Part shown: in pieces, positions 1-7,773 of the stretch
Position numbering within the stretch: the stretch's first letter is position 1
Layout of the letters: each line of letters begins with the position of its first letter
Source: CAZJYC01 sp964550165
GTDB taxonomy: Bacteria; Acidobacteriota; Aminicenantia; Aminicenantales; Aminicenantaceae
Assembly: GCA_964550165.1 (NCBI GenBank)
Contig: CAZJYC010000052.1
Location: forward strand, 1 to 18,199
Reading direction: 5' to 3'
DNA: 18,199 nucleotides
Program-made: the position numbers and the translations under genes
The notes under the pieces: model-generated
What the model saw: the letters and a program-made list of their open reading frames with translations, nothing else
What the model was told of the DNA's origin: nothing
The model's database searches: none

Positions 1-119
1 ACAAAAATAAGGATGAGAGGCCAGTAGGTGGAAAATATTCCGAACAAGAACAAAATTCCGACCAGGATAATCAATATGCCTGCAAACATCCTTCCTTGAT
101 AACCTTTAGCTTCATCCAT
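1..119 (-). CDS. Small membrane protein, N-terminal part (LiaI/LiaF-like TM region?)
   Basis: The gene is cut by the left edge; 39 complete codons are visible. The protein starts MDEAKGYQGR and then enters a long hydrophobic stretch (GILIILVGILFLFGIF) followed by TYWPLILIF. The ATG at 119 has an AGGAG ribosome site eight or so bases upstream (minus-strand reading GAGGAGATTGAAAA), which supports this start. A short charged head followed by a glycine-containing helix and a W-P-L-I-L segment is typical of the LiaI/LiaF-type transmembrane region (also called DUF5668) in small bacterial envelope-stress proteins, but 39 residues cannot prove the family. It is divergent from the oxidoreductase gene at 448, with about 330 bases between them. 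Confidence 0.6.
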   Translation of the reverse strand, partial: MDEAKGYQGRMFAGILIILVGILFLFGIFSTYWPLILIF

Positions 120-214
120 TTTTCAATCTCCTCGCTTCGTATTTTTGCATAAAAGATTGTCTCCCAGATATCAAATCCAGCAGTAACCGTATAACACATG
201 AATTGAAGATAAAT

Positions 215-231
215 CAATCAACTTATGATTG
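215..231. repeat. Short perfect inverted repeat in the divergent spacer
   Basis: CAATCA, a five-base spacer ACTTA, then TGATTG form a perfect 6-bp inverted repeat. It lies between two divergent genes and is not followed by a T-run on either strand, so it looks more like a possible operator than a terminator. A 6-bp AT-rich palindrome can easily arise by chance. Apart from this and the -10-like box at 368-373, I see nothing in the 328-base gap 120-447. Confidence 0.2.
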
Positions 232-367
232 GGGACGAAAAGTTTAGGGATATCATTTTGCTTTCTCAACACCATGTTTTATCCATTTTTTGAGCGCCAC
301 TGCTCTGGCCGTTCGCTAAACAGACAGGATTCGTTAAGAAAAATGAGAATCTTTATTCCGATTTGTG

Positions 368-373
368 TATAAT
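368..373 (+). promoter_or_regulatory. Candidate -10 box upstream of the oxidoreductase gene
   Basis: A perfect TATAAT at 368-373 lies about 75 bases before the start at 448. No good -35 hexamer sits 16-18 bases upstream (the bases there read TGAGAA/GAGAAT), so this is a candidate only. Confidence 0.3.
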
Positions 374-435
374 TTAACGCTCGAGAAAAGGGCGATGGGG
401 AAAAGACAAAAACCCTCACGCAGCATTCCAGGAAA

Positions 436-441
436 AAGGAG
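436..441 (+). promoter_or_regulatory. Ribosome binding site that decides the start at 448
   Basis: AAGGAG at 436-441 is directly abutted by an ATG at 442, leaving no spacing, but stands six bases before a second in-frame ATG at 448. The second ATG is therefore the better start. Confidence 0.6.
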
Positions 442-447
442 ATGGAG

Positions 448-1719
448 ATGAGGGGGAGAAAACCGATCAGCCGCAGGGATTTTATCAAAACAGCCCTCTC
501 TGCCGCGGCCGCATGGACGGTTGTTCCACGCTATGTCCTCGGAGGGCAGGGATATACGGCGCCGAGCGGCCAGTTAACCCGAGCGGTCATTGGCGTAGGC
601 AGTATGGGACGGGCGCACATGGGTTACCGCGGGGCTCGACTCCTGGCCGTGTGCGATGTCGACGAGAATCATCTGCGAAAAGCGCTGGACATCGCCGGTC
701 CGGGTGTCAGAGGCTACAGGGATTTCAGGGAGGTTTTGGAGAGGTCGGATATCGATATGGTCCACATCGTGACTCCGCCCCACTGGCATGCGCTCATGGC
801 CGTGTCTGCGGCCGAGGCGGGAAAGGATATCTGGTGTGAGAAGCCGATGACTCGGACGATCGGCGAAGGACAGAAGGTCATCGAAGCTGTCCAGAAGCAC
901 GGAAGAATATTCAGGATAAACACCTGGTTCAGGTTTGAAGATCAATTTTACGGTTTCGGAACTCCAGTCAAGCCTATCAAGAAAATGGTTCAGGCCGGAC
1001 TGCTGGGCTGGCCGCTGAAAGTTACAGTCAGTGCTACAACCGGCTTCGACTGGAAATTCTACTGGAGCGGAAAGACGAGTCTTATTCCCCAGCCTGTTCC
1101 CAGAGATCTGGATTACGATATGTGGCTCGGCCCAGCCCCTTATAAGCCCTACCATCCGCACAGGGTGCACGGCTCTTTCCGGGGATACTGGGACTATGAC
1201 GGCGGAGGACTGGGAGACATGGGCACGCACTACCTCGATCCGGTTCAGTACATCCTGGACAAAGATGGCACCAGCCCGGTTGAGGTTGAGGCTGACTGTC
1301 CACAGCAGCATCCTGATGCCTGCGGAACCTGGCGCCGGATAAGGCTCATATATGCTGACGGCTGTGAAATCATTCTCGATGGAGAAGACAAAGACAAGAA
1401 TGCGCCGTTCATCGGAGGCCCTGAGGGAAAGCTGTTCAAAGGTTTTGAATCTGACATCCCTGGTTTAAGGGAGAAATTATCCGACCTTCCCGATCCGGAG
1501 CCGCAGGTGACGGACTTCATTGAGGCAGTCAGGACAAGAAAAAAATTTGCTCTGAACGAAGAGAACGGACACCGCTCCTGCACCCTTGTCAATCTGAGCA
1601 AGGTTGCGGTCCGACTGGGAAGAGCGCTCCGCTTCGACCCCGAAAAGCAGGTCTTCATCGGCGACGAGGAAGCAAACCGCTACATTCATCAGCCGATGCG
1701 TGCGCCATGGCAGATCTGA
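448..1719 (+). CDS. Tat-exported Gfo/Idh/MocA family oxidoreductase
   Basis: An NAD(P)-dependent sugar oxidoreductase of the Gfo/Idh/MocA family, 423 residues from the ATG at 448. The N-terminus carries a twin-arginine signal, SRRDFIKTAL, followed by an alanine-rich hydrophobic segment, so the folded enzyme with its cofactor is probably exported. The Rossmann glycine motif VIGVGSMGRAHM lies near residues 47-58, the family's EKP motif (WCEKPMTRT) near 129-137, and the C-terminal-domain signature GDMGTHYLD near 256-264 with the conserved Asp and His. Length fits secreted members of the family. It is followed after 121 bases by the DUF1080 protein on the same strand. Known relatives next to DUF1080 proteins oxidise the C3 hydroxyl of glycosides to 3-keto-glycosides; applying that activity here is inference. 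The family is certain, the substrate is not. Confidence 0.93.
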   Translation: MRGRKPISRRDFIKTALSAAAAWTVVPRYVLGGQGYTAPSGQLTRAVIGVGSMGRAHMGYRGARLLAVCDVDENHLRKALDIAGPGVRGYRDFREVLERSDIDMVHIVTPPHWHALMAVSAAEAGKDIWCEKPMTRTIGEGQKVIEAVQKHGRIFRINTWFRFEDQFYGFGTPVKPIKKMVQAGLLGWPLKVTVSATTGFDWKFYWSGKTSLIPQPVPRDLDYDMWLGPAPYKPYHPHRVHGSFRGYWDYDGGGLGDMGTHYLDPVQYILDKDGTSPVEVEADCPQQHPDACGTWRRIRLIYADGCEIILDGEDKDKNAPFIGGPEGKLFKGFESDIPGLREKLSDLPDPEPQVTDFIEAVRTRKKFALNEENGHRSCTLVNLSKVAVRLGRALRFDPEKQVFIGDEEANRYIHQPMRAPWQI

Positions 1720-1827
1720 GAGGGCTAAATCCTCCGCATCGCTTGGTCCGTTTTCAGGGCGTGTCCGGTTCCAGAAGAGGTGTTGCACCAGCGCATAAAG
1801 GAGTAGAGTTTCTAAGACATGCTTTAG

Positions 1828-1832
1828 AGGAG
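1828..1832 (+). promoter_or_regulatory. Ribosome binding site that decides the start at 1841
   Basis: AGGAG at 1828-1832 is eight bases upstream of the ATG at 1841. An in-frame GTG at 1832 overlaps the site itself and is therefore an unlikely start. Confidence 0.65.
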
Positions 1833-1840
1833 TGACCGAA

Positions 1841-4663
1841 ATGAAAAATCAGAGAAAGTCGATAGTCATCATCCTGGCTTTGTGTCTCATTGTGTCTTCG
1901 ACACTTGGTCAGGATGTGCCGAAAACTTTAAAGGCCAGGGTTGCCGAAATTGTAGCCATGTTTCCTGCTGGCGATGCCGCAGAAAAAAACCGGCTGGCGT
2001 CAGAAATCATCCAGCTTGGCCCCCAAGGAATTCAAGAGGTCTGCCGGATGATTGTTGCGCCAGGAACGGGAGATGACAGCCAGGCTCGGTTCGCGCTCAA
2101 CGGAGTGGCGACCTGCGTCACCCGCAGCGGCGCTGAGCAAGAGCGGGAGATTTTTGCCAGGGCCATCATCGGCTCTCTTGGTGAAGAGGCAGACAATGAG
2201 GTGAAGGCATTTTTAATCGGCCAGCTTCAGATTTCCGGCAAAAAAGAATCCGTAAAGCCACTGAGCAAGTTTCTCATGGACAAAAGCCTTTGCGAACCGG
2301 CAACTCAAGCCTTGCTGGCCATTCGATCCCCGGAGGCAGAGAAGGTTCTGTTGAAATCCCTCGGCTCTGTTCCCGGCTCAAACAAAATAACGATCATCAA
2401 GGCCCTCGGAGAGTTCAGGAGCCTGGCTGCGGCGAAAAAAATAGCCCGGTATGCAGAAAGCAGCGACGAAAATCTCCGCCGGGCGAGTATGTATGCGCTC
2501 GCCAGCATCGGAGGTCCTTCTTCTGAGAGAGTGCTGGACAAGGTTGCGGTGGCGGCCTCCCCTTACGACAGGACAAGAGCTCCATCCCTCTACTTGCTTT
2601 ACGCCCAGCGGCTTGCCGAGCGAGGGAACAAGGTGCAGAGTCTGAGAATCTGCCGCAGAATAATCAAGAACTACACGGCGCCCCAGGAAAGCCATATTCA
2701 GTGCACAGCACTGAGTATTATCGCCGATGTTCTGGGAGAGGCGGCCTTCGAGGAGCTTCTGGCAGCAATGGACAATCCGAGCAGAGAATTCCGTCTGAGA
2801 GCGCTGGAGCTTGCTGAGGCCTTTAAGGGCGAGGAGGTAACCTCAAGGTGGATCAATAAAATGGCAGAAGTGCCGCCTGAAGTTGAGGCAGAGATTGTCG
2901 CCATGCTCGGCCGGCGCAGGGACAGAGCCGCTCTTCCTCTCCTTATCCAGAAACTCAAAAGCGAAGAGAAGGCTGTGAGGCTGGCCGCGATTCCGGCTGT
3001 GGCCCGGATGGGAGGCGGCGAGGTTCTTCAGGATTTATTTGATTTGTTATGGGCCGGAGAGGCAGACGAGGTCGCTGCTGCGAAGCAGGCTCTTATGGGT
3101 TTCTCGGGCCGCGAGGTGATTCCCCGGGCGGTCGAGGCTCTGGAGGAAATGCCTCCGCTTGCCCGCGCGGCGCTTTTGGAAATCCTCGGCGAGCGGTTCG
3201 CGAGTGAACATGTGGATTTAGTTTTTGCTCAGGCAGCGAGCGAGAGCCCGGAAGTCAGGCAGGCTGCGCTTGCCAGCCTTGAGAACTTAGTCAGAGAAAA
3301 TGACCTGCCGCGCTTGATCGGACTGCTTCTTGAAGCGTTAGATCGGAGAAGCATTCCGCTCATCCAGAACGCTGCTGTAGCCAGCGCAAACCAGATTCCT
3401 GATCCTGAAAAACGGGCAGACCTATTCCTGGAAATGCTGGAAAAAGCTCCGGCCTCAAAACAGATTGATTTGTTGAGACCCCTGGCGAGGGTCGGGGGAG
3501 AGCGGGCGCTTCAAAAAGTCATCGAGGGGACACAAAACAGAGATGCGGCAGTTCAGGATGCAGCAGTCCGGACTCTGGCCGAATGGCCTGACCTGAGCGC
3601 TGCCGGTGAGTTGCTTAACATTTGTCGGAGCACGGAAAACCCGGAATATCGTTTTCTGGCCACGCAGGGCTATGTCCGCCTTGTTCACAGGGCGGAGCTT
3701 GCTCCTGAACAAAAACTGGCAATGCTGGAAGAAGCCCTGGAGATTGCTTCAGGAGCTAAAGAAAAAAACCTTTTGCTCGGCGGGCTGGCCAATGTAAAAA
3801 CGCATGAATCTCTGAAAATTGTCGCCGGCTATCTTGACGACCAGGATTTAAAAACCAGGGCCGCCATGGCGGCAGCGCGGATTGCCTATCCGCGGGCCGG
3901 GGCTGATGTCGGGCTCACTGGGTCTGACGTGATATCGGTGCTCAAAAATGCAGCCTCGGCCGTTGAAGACGGCTATGAAAAGGAACGGCTTGAGAAATAC
4001 ATCGAGACTCTTTTGAAGAAAGAAGGGTTTGAGCCGCTTTTCAACGGCAAAGACCTTTCCGTCTGGAAGGGTCTTGTCGGCAACCCCGTGAGCCGGGCAA
4101 AGATGACTCCCGAAGAGCTTGAAGAAGCGCAGGCAAAGGCGGATGAAGTGATGCACGAGCACTGGAAGGTTGTTGAGGGGATTCTTTTTTTTGACGGCAA
4201 AGGAGAGAGCCTCTGCACAGCCAAAGACTACGGAGACTTTGAGCTCTTCGTCGACTGGAAAATCGAAGAGAAAGGAGACAGCGGCATTTACCTTCGCGGA
4301 TCGCCTCAGGTGCAAATCTGGGACCCGGCCCAGTGGCCTGAGGGTTCCGGCGGGCTTTACAACAATCAGAAAGGGCCGAGCAAGCCTTTGAAGTGCGCGG
4401 ATAAGCCCATCGGGGAATGGAACACTTTCTGGATTAAGATGGCAGGAGAGAAAGTGACGGTCTATTTGAATAATGTGCTCGTTGTTGATGACGTTGTGCT
4501 TGAGAATTACTGGGAGCTGGACAAGCCGATCTATCCCACAGGCCAGATAGAGCTTCAGGCCCACAACAGTCCTCTCTCTTTCCGCAACATCTTCATCCGC
4601 GAGATAACTTCAGATGCGGAAATTCAAAGGTTGAGTTCAAAAACATCCGGCTCAAGAAACTGA
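1841..4663 (+). CDS. Secreted HEAT-repeat protein with C-terminal DUF1080 (3-keto-disaccharide hydrolase) domain
   Basis: A 940-residue exported protein. It begins with a Sec signal peptide (KNQRKS, then a hydrophobic core, likely cleaved after SSTLGQ). Residues about 30-720 are alpha-helical and repetitive, with recurring HEAT-like units such as EVRQAALASLENL, KAVRLAAIPAVARMGG and AAVQDAAVRTLAEW. Residues about 727-922 form a DUF1080 domain (Pfam now names it 3-keto-disaccharide hydrolase): it opens with FEPLFNGKDLSVWKG, contains SGIYLRGSPQVQIWD and GGLYNNQKGPSKP, and ends with GQIELQAHNSPLSFRNIFI, all typical. Characterised members hydrolyse 3-keto-glycosides made by Gfo/Idh/MocA oxidoreductases, and such a gene lies just upstream. 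The large HEAT platform is inferred to be a scaffold or binding surface for a polymer or partner protein. The ATG at 1841 is chosen for its ribosome site. Confidence 0.92.
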   Translation: MKNQRKSIVIILALCLIVSSTLGQDVPKTLKARVAEIVAMFPAGDAAEKNRLASEIIQLGPQGIQEVCRMIVAPGTGDDSQARFALNGVATCVTRSGAEQEREIFARAIIGSLGEEADNEVKAFLIGQLQISGKKESVKPLSKFLMDKSLCEPATQALLAIRSPEAEKVLLKSLGSVPGSNKITIIKALGEFRSLAAAKKIARYAESSDENLRRASMYALASIGGPSSERVLDKVAVAASPYDRTRAPSLYLLYAQRLAERGNKVQSLRICRRIIKNYTAPQESHIQCTALSIIADVLGEAAFEELLAAMDNPSREFRLRALELAEAFKGEEVTSRWINKMAEVPPEVEAEIVAMLGRRRDRAALPLLIQKLKSEEKAVRLAAIPAVARMGGGEVLQDLFDLLWAGEADEVAAAKQALMGFSGREVIPRAVEALEEMPPLARAALLEILGERFASEHVDLVFAQAASESPEVRQAALASLENLVRENDLPRLIGLLLEALDRRSIPLIQNAAVASANQIPDPEKRADLFLEMLEKAPASKQIDLLRPLARVGGERALQKVIEGTQNRDAAVQDAAVRTLAEWPDLSAAGELLNICRSTENPEYRFLATQGYVRLVHRAELAPEQKLAMLEEALEIASGAKEKNLLLGGLANVKTHESLKIVAGYLDDQDLKTRAAMAAARIAYPRAGADVGLTGSDVISVLKNAASAVEDGYEKERLEKYIETLLKKEGFEPLFNGKDLSVWKGLVGNPVSRAKMTPEELEEAQAKADEVMHEHWKVVEGILFFDGKGESLCTAKDYGDFELFVDWKIEEKGDSGIYLRGSPQVQIWDPAQWPEGSGGLYNNQKGPSKPLKCADKPIGEWNTFWIKMAGEKVTVYLNNVLVVDDVVLENYWELDKPIYPTGQIELQAHNSPLSFRNIFIREITSDAEIQRLSSKTSGSRN

Positions 4664-4761
4664 AGTTGTCCGAATAAAAATAGAAATCAGGCCGTACGAA
4701 AAGTCTGGCTGCCAATCTTAAGAAGATAGAGAGAACGAGTTTCTAAGGCAAAAGCAGGAAA

Positions 4762-4785
4762 TTTTATAAAGCTTCGGGATGAAGC
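4762..4785 (-). terminator. Possible weak terminator at the end of the ROK-like gene
   Basis: Read on the minus strand, GCTTC-ATCCC-GAAGC makes a 5-bp stem over the last codons, followed by TTTATAAAATTT. The stem is short and the T-run interrupted, and it overlaps the end of the coding sequence, so support is weak. The spacer 4664-4763 between the two converging gene pairs shows no stronger terminator on either strand. Confidence 0.25.
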
Positions 4786-5930
4786 AGCAGGGCTGCTCCG
4801 ACAAGACCTGCCGCATCCTTCCTGAGAAGTTCCATGACTCCTGGAATTTCATCGGCCACTATAGTCACAAAATCATAGCTTTTATTTCTGATCTCTTTAT
4901 TTAAATAGGGCAGAGTATAATCTCTTGCAGGCTGGCTCGTCAGCCAGCCTCCCAAGATGAATATTCTTGTTCCTTTGATGCCCTGCCAGAATTGAGACTC
5001 CAATCGGGGAGGGTCGTTGACCACGGCCTTTCTGGATTCGCCTTTGACTCCGCCTTCATAGGTTAGGATCATGGCTTGAGCCAAAGCCTCTCCCGCTTTT
5101 CTATAAAGACCTTGAGCTGCCTCTTTGATGTTTTTATCTGCATGCTCGGTTAATGCAGCTATAAATTCTCCTGTAAACTTTTCTTTGCCAAATTTTTTCG
5201 CTAAAATTTCGTTTCTCTCTGCCTGATATTTCAATCCCTCTCCCGTTGCCAGATCTTCAGGGGTTAAACGGTGAGGATGTATTCTCCCTTCGCCATCTCC
5301 GACGATGATGTCGAAGAACTGCTGGGGGCCTGGCATAGGTACGGCTAGCCCCTCCCTGACATCAAAAGCTCCTGCTCCGAAGCCTGTTCCGGGAATAAAT
5401 CCAGCGATTTTCGCGTTTTCTTTTAAACCCTTGTTGACTTCTGGGAATTTTTCGATGTTGGCCAGAAGACAATGAGCAATGGCCAGGACATTGGCCACAC
5501 CGTCGTTGTTAACGACAGCACTCCAATTAGAGCCCATCTTCCTTGAAAACTCATGCGCCAGGTTGAAATTCTCTAAATCAGGCACGTTGGGAACTGTTCC
5601 TTTGTAGGGAATCCCTTCTTCCAGCCAGGCTCCAGGAGCCGATAGTCCTACGGTTTTTATCAAAGGATAGCGGCATGTCTTCTGAACTCTTTGATACAGC
5701 GCTTTTAAATTTTTTGCTGTTTTTTCTAATGTCGCCCTGAGATCGGTCACGATTCCTTTTGGACGCTCTGGAGCAGGCTTTGCCGGGTTCTTCAGTTTTT
5801 TAGGTTTTTTAGGATAGAGAAGATAAGGTATCCCCGAAAACCGGCCTCGGCTAATTCGAACCGCTACGAATCCTCTTCGGGTATAGGTCCCGCCAAGGTC
5901 TACAACAGGGATTATTCTTGTTTCTTCCAT
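4764..5930 (-). CDS. ROK-like (ASKHA) sugar kinase homologue
   Basis: A 388-residue cytoplasmic protein of the sugar kinase/hsp70/actin fold, closest in pattern to the ROK/glucokinase group. The first phosphate-binding loop is VVDLGGTYTR (about 9-18). The presumed catalytic Asp lies in VVNNDGVANVLA (about 139-150), followed by the second phosphate loop GFIPGTGFGAGAF (about 177-189) and the adenosine-site strand FILGGWL (about 325). Two things are unusual: a Lys/Pro-rich insert near residues 40-57 (PKKPKKLKNPAKP), and absence of the CxCGxxGC zinc motif of typical ROK proteins. The start is uncertain: ATG at 5930 is used, TTG at 5936 is possible, and neither has a clear ribosome site. It lies 35 bases downstream of the exported isomerase-like gene, suggesting co-transcription. 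It probably phosphorylates a sugar or sugar derivative; no substrate can be read from the sequence. Confidence 0.8.
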   Translation of the reverse strand: MEETRIIPVVDLGGTYTRRGFVAVRISRGRFSGIPYLLYPKKPKKLKNPAKPAPERPKGIVTDLRATLEKTAKNLKALYQRVQKTCRYPLIKTVGLSAPGAWLEEGIPYKGTVPNVPDLENFNLAHEFSRKMGSNWSAVVNNDGVANVLAIAHCLLANIEKFPEVNKGLKENAKIAGFIPGTGFGAGAFDVREGLAVPMPGPQQFFDIIVGDGEGRIHPHRLTPEDLATGEGLKYQAERNEILAKKFGKEKFTGEFIAALTEHADKNIKEAAQGLYRKAGEALAQAMILTYEGGVKGESRKAVVNDPPRLESQFWQGIKGTRIFILGGWLTSQPARDYTLPYLNKEIRNKSYDFVTIVADEIPGVMELLRKDAAGLVGAALLLHPEAL

Positions 5931-5965
5931 AGGCAAAAAAATGAATCAGGGGCGTCCAATGTTTT

Positions 5966-7546
5966 CTATCCCAGGCAGTCCCAGGCGATGTTCACCCGTT
6001 TCAGAGCATAGCCGACCTCGCGCAGATAGTCGCCATAGCCGGTCATCCAGTGAAAGCCTGGCGTTCGCTTGGCAAGAGTCAGGCTGTCGAAGGCAAAGCT
6101 TATATCGATCTGGGAGCGGCAGATGTCCAGAAAGGGAGTATCCACGATTTTCCCCAGCAGACCCACCCAGCGTTTGGCGGCGAAATCGGGAAGGATGTTG
6201 GTTACCGTCTGTCCTTTTTTCATTTCCACTTTTGGCGCCGCCCCATAGTCTGATTCAAAATGCGTCAGGATTCGCGCTGGCTCGCTTTTTTGGCCGTCCA
6301 TCTTTCTTGGCGCTGTGCAGTGGGCCAGGGTGATAATGCCTTCATGGGGGTAGGTCGGGTCGTTGAGAAATACGGGCTTGCCTGAGATATTGGCCAGCAG
6401 GACGCCCGAAGGGATGACCACAAAGTCCGATTCGCAGAAGGCAAGATAGCCCGCATCGTTGAGCGTGCTCAGTGTCAGGCAGGCTGTTGTTTCGGCAATG
6501 GGCATGATCGTTCCCATGCACTGATTGACTGTGATCGCTCTGCCGTTGACCTTCTTCATCAGGCTGCGGAAGATCCTGTCAAGAAGGAAAGCGTTTTCAA
6601 CGAAATGTCGCTGAGTCTCGAGCGTAGTTCCAGGAGACTTCAAGTATGCTTCGGCTTGCTGCCGGGACTTTTTGACGGCAGCCAGGTCAGAGCGGGCATC
6701 CCTGATCAATTTGCTCAATTCATCATAAGAAATTGTATGGATGTCGAATTTCCAGATGTCTTTTACCAGCTTGGGCACAACCCCTCTCGGCTGGGACCAG
6801 GCGTCGGGCCCGCCGACGGCCACGATCCGCGTTCCCAAAGTGTTGCGCAGGCCGCACAGGGCTCGCAGCCGCCAGAGTATTTCCTCCTGGCTGTCGATCA
6901 CGATGTCCTCATCGTCGACTCCTTTCACAGCCAGGGTATCGGTATGCTGTCTTAAGTAGCGGGAACTGATGATTTCATACCACAGATAGACAGGCCCTGA
7001 CTTATGACGGCAGAAAAATATCATATCCTTTCCCGTTTCTCCCAGGGCGTGGAATGTGTCCATCCATCCTCCGGCTGCATAAATCAGGATTGCGTCCGAT
7101 GCACGAAGGTCGGTCACTGTGGAGAGGTCGCTTGCCTGGCGGATGCGGGCGACAGGCATGAAATCTACGGGGAAGTCGGCTTCTGAGCGGAGCCTGTTGA
7201 GCTCGGCTTGAATCCTGGCGGCTTCCTCATCCGCGTCCCTTTGAGCCTGGATTCCACCCCAGGCACGCCAGCTCGTTTGATGTTGCCTGGTGGGGATATC
7301 ATATGTGAGAATGGGCTTGACTTTTAAGGGAAGACGAAGACGCTTGAGACTCGGCTCCTCTGTCTCGAGTGCCGCGAGTGTTGGCCAGGAAAGCCCGCCG
7401 ATGGCCATTCCGCCCAGAGCCGTAGCTCCAAGACCCTTGAGAAATGTCCTGCGGCTCAGAGTCTTACTGCCCGTAGAGATGCTGTCTCCCCTTGGGCAGC
7501 AGCGCGGCTGAAATTTATGCTGGTGGCCAGATTCGTCTTTTGTCAT
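5966..7546 (-). CDS. Tat-exported protein related to L-fucose/L-arabinose isomerases
   Basis: A 526-residue protein with a long, His/Cys-containing n-region and then a twin-arginine signal SRRTFLKGLGATALGG (about 31-46), so it is probably exported folded. The ATG at 7546 has AAAGGAG about eight bases upstream. The C-terminal half has the look of the FucI-like isomerase fold: NQCMGTIMPIAETTACLTLS (341-360), then AFCESDFVVIPSGVLLANIS (369-388) and GKPVFLNDPTY (389-399), then a late His in TPGFHWMTGYGDY near 499. In the family, an acidic residue in the CEAD-like motif and a late His bind the metal; Glu372 and Asp374 sit at the equivalent place here. I infer a metal-dependent aldose/ketose-type activity, or binding of a sugar, outside the cytoplasm. 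It heads a two-gene unit with the ROK-like gene. The family call is by motif pattern only, so enzyme activity is unproven. Confidence 0.75.
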   Translation of the reverse strand: MTKDESGHQHKFQPRCCPRGDSISTGSKTLSRRTFLKGLGATALGGMAIGGLSWPTLAALETEEPSLKRLRLPLKVKPILTYDIPTRQHQTSWRAWGGIQAQRDADEEAARIQAELNRLRSEADFPVDFMPVARIRQASDLSTVTDLRASDAILIYAAGGWMDTFHALGETGKDMIFFCRHKSGPVYLWYEIISSRYLRQHTDTLAVKGVDDEDIVIDSQEEILWRLRALCGLRNTLGTRIVAVGGPDAWSQPRGVVPKLVKDIWKFDIHTISYDELSKLIRDARSDLAAVKKSRQQAEAYLKSPGTTLETQRHFVENAFLLDRIFRSLMKKVNGRAITVNQCMGTIMPIAETTACLTLSTLNDAGYLAFCESDFVVIPSGVLLANISGKPVFLNDPTYPHEGIITLAHCTAPRKMDGQKSEPARILTHFESDYGAAPKVEMKKGQTVTNILPDFAAKRWVGLLGKIVDTPFLDICRSQIDISFAFDSLTLAKRTPGFHWMTGYGDYLREVGYALKRVNIAWDCLG

Positions 7547-7773
7547 GATAGAGCTCCTTTCTTAAAAATTTATATTTACTACGGGTCTTATGAAAAGTAA
7601 ACGATGATCTGCAATTGGAAAGCATCCTTTTGTGAACAACTGATGGGGGTTTTGAATGTGATAGTGGAAGGTAGGATAAATGAGTTAACTAAAGATTAAT
7701 TTTTTTTTCGATTTAACCGAAACTTTTTATATGCTTAAAAATGAACTTTTTTAAATTTATCCAAAATGATCCA

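Noticed and set aside
279..488. Minus-strand open frame of 69 codons across the start of the oxidoreductase gene
   Set aside because: The hydrophobic stretch looked like a small membrane protein, but it overlaps the Tat signal coding region and the ribosome site, and has no ribosome site of its own.
574..1311. Long minus-strand open frame opposite the Gfo/Idh/MocA gene
   Set aside because: It is antisense to clear family motifs, has no coherent protein features and no upstream signals.
1819..1827. Two-codon mini-frame ATG CTT TAG before the DUF1080 gene
   Set aside because: It could hint at leader control, but the AAAGGAG upstream is 15 bases away and such tiny frames are common by chance.
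3848..4564. Minus-strand open frame opposite the DUF1080 domain
   Set aside because: It mirrors the strong codon bias of the real gene and shows no family signature.
1806..4748. GAGTTTCTAAG at 1806-1816 and again at 4738-4748
   Set aside because: An 11-base match between two spacers is expected by chance in 18 kb, and the surrounding bases do not extend it.
7700..7735. Stem TTTCG / CGAAA in the AT-rich spacer between the barrel gene and the FucI-like gene
   Set aside because: It is AT-rich and short, and in the minus-strand direction that would matter it is followed by A-runs rather than T-runs, so it is not a good terminator.
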